Positions 63,013-64,000 of a stretch of 64,000 nucleotides of DNA are shown here, in pieces (position 1 is the first letter of the stretch; every line of letters begins with the position of its first letter). A model generated the notes under the pieces. That model was given only the letters and a program-made list of their open reading frames with translations. It made no database searches and was not told where the DNA came from. Position numbers and translations under genes: made by a program. Source of the stretch: Methylophaga sp. (GTDB lineage: Bacteria; Pseudomonadota; Gammaproteobacteria; Nitrosococcales; Methylophagaceae); assembly GCA_024636315.1 (NCBI GenBank), contig JAGXHJ010000034.1, forward strand, positions 27,016-91,015, written 5' to 3'.

Positions 63013-64000
63013 TTATAGGCTAAATACGCTTAAGATACCACCCAAGTTAGTCCAGCTAGATAGCGCTTTGTAAGCACCTACCGCACCAAGACCATCTGTG
63101 TCGTTTTCTAAGCTAGGGATAGCCATACCGATACCAGCCCAACCACCAACACCAGACAAGACTGAGACGAACTGTTTGCCATCATGCTTGTAAGTGTTCA
63201 CGTTGCCGATGATACCTGACGCAGTTTTGAATCTATAAAGCTCACGACCTGATTGAGCATCGACTGCTTTAAGATAACCTTCTAATGTACCGTAGAACAC
63301 AAGATCAGATGCAGTAGCTAACGCACCACCCCATGCTGAGAAACGTTCTGGGTTAGACCATACGATCTTACCTACACGTGCATCCCAAGCAATGAAGTTA
63401 CCTAAGTGTGTGCCACCTGGTGCTGGGTACATGTTTAATGTCGCACCAACATACGGTTGACCCGCAGTGTATTCAACTTCAAACGGTTCATAATCCATAC
63501 ATACGTGGTTTGTTGGAACATAGTACAAACCAGTACGTGGAGAGTATGCAGCCGGTTGTTGATCTTTAGAACCTAATGCAGCAGGACAAATACCTGTTGT
63601 ATTTACATCAGCGCCGTTACGAGCCGTTGAGTATTTAGCAACACGATCATGAAGACCTGTTTTAAGATCAACACCGTTAGACCAGTTCACTGCTGGATCG
63701 TATTTTTGAGCGACTAACAATTCACCCGTTACGCGATCCATGGTGTAACCAAAACCGTTACGATCGAAATGCACTAACGTTTTACGCATTTTACCGTTGA
63801 TTTTTTGATCTGCTAAAGGTACTTCATTGATACCGTCATAATCCCATTCATCGTATGGCGTCATTTGGTATACCCATTTCGCCATACCTGTATCTAAATC
63901 ACGACCAAATAAAGACATGGACCATTTGTTGTCACCAGGCCGTTGTGCAGGGTTCCATGTAGATGGGTTACCTGAACCGTAGTAGAACATGTTCAAATCA
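63013..64000 (-). CDS. xoxF: XoxF-type PQQ methanol dehydrogenase (partial, N-terminal part beyond window)
   Basis: [100 protein letters not shown]; frame remains open to 64000 (track start at 63996 is a TTG inside the gene). Confidence 0.96.
   Translation of the reverse strand, partial: DLNMFYYGSGNPSTWNPAQRPGDNKWSMSLFGRDLDTGMAKWVYQMTPYDEWDYDGINEVPLADQKINGKMRKTLVHFDRNGFGYTMDRVTGELLVAQKYDPAVNWSNGVDLKTGLHDRVAKYSTARNGADVNTTGICPAALGSKDQQPAAYSPRTGLYYVPTNHVCMDYEPFEVEYTAGQPYVGATLNMYPAPGGTHLGNFIAWDARVGKIVWSNPERFSAWGGALATASDLVFYGTLEGYLKAVDAQSGRELYRFKTASGIIGNVNTYKHDGKQFVSVLSGVGGWAGIGMAIPSLENDTDGLGAVGAYKALSSWTNLGGILSVFSL

Overview
64 kb of gammaproteobacterial chromosome at ordinary coding density. The XoxF-type methanol dehydrogenase, pseudoazurin and bc1 genes suggest a Methylophaga-like methylotroph (inference, not tested). 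Most of the window is conserved housekeeping synteny: clpB; yciO/PHP/yciB/yciI/bolA; pmbA/moeB/prmC/rsmE; a small surface-polysaccharide cluster; polA; lptM/lysA/dapF/DUF484/xerC; pilBCD-coaE-zapD-yacG; nadA/aspS; petABC-sspAB. I saw no tRNA, rRNA, CRISPR array, transposase or phage module. The most unusual part is the right end (about 57.4-64 kb). It holds the 3' part of xoxF (with the extra lanthanide-coordinating Asp), a 21-bp perfect inverted repeat in the xoxF downstream gap, one gene encoding an apparent XoxJ-XoxG fusion (substrate-binding-like domain plus cytochrome c), a DUF302-like lipoprotein whose stop codon lies inside a 15-bp perfect hairpin, an unassigned secreted protein, and an NtrC-type two-component system whose regulator has GAFTNA instead of GAFTGA. 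Other leads are a repeat-rich candidate structured leader upstream of pseudoazurin, a sigma32-like promoter at clpB, a tail-anchored receiver protein with internal repeats, and a 42-aa LptM gene missing from the ORF track. All calls come from reading the sequence; no database search was run.
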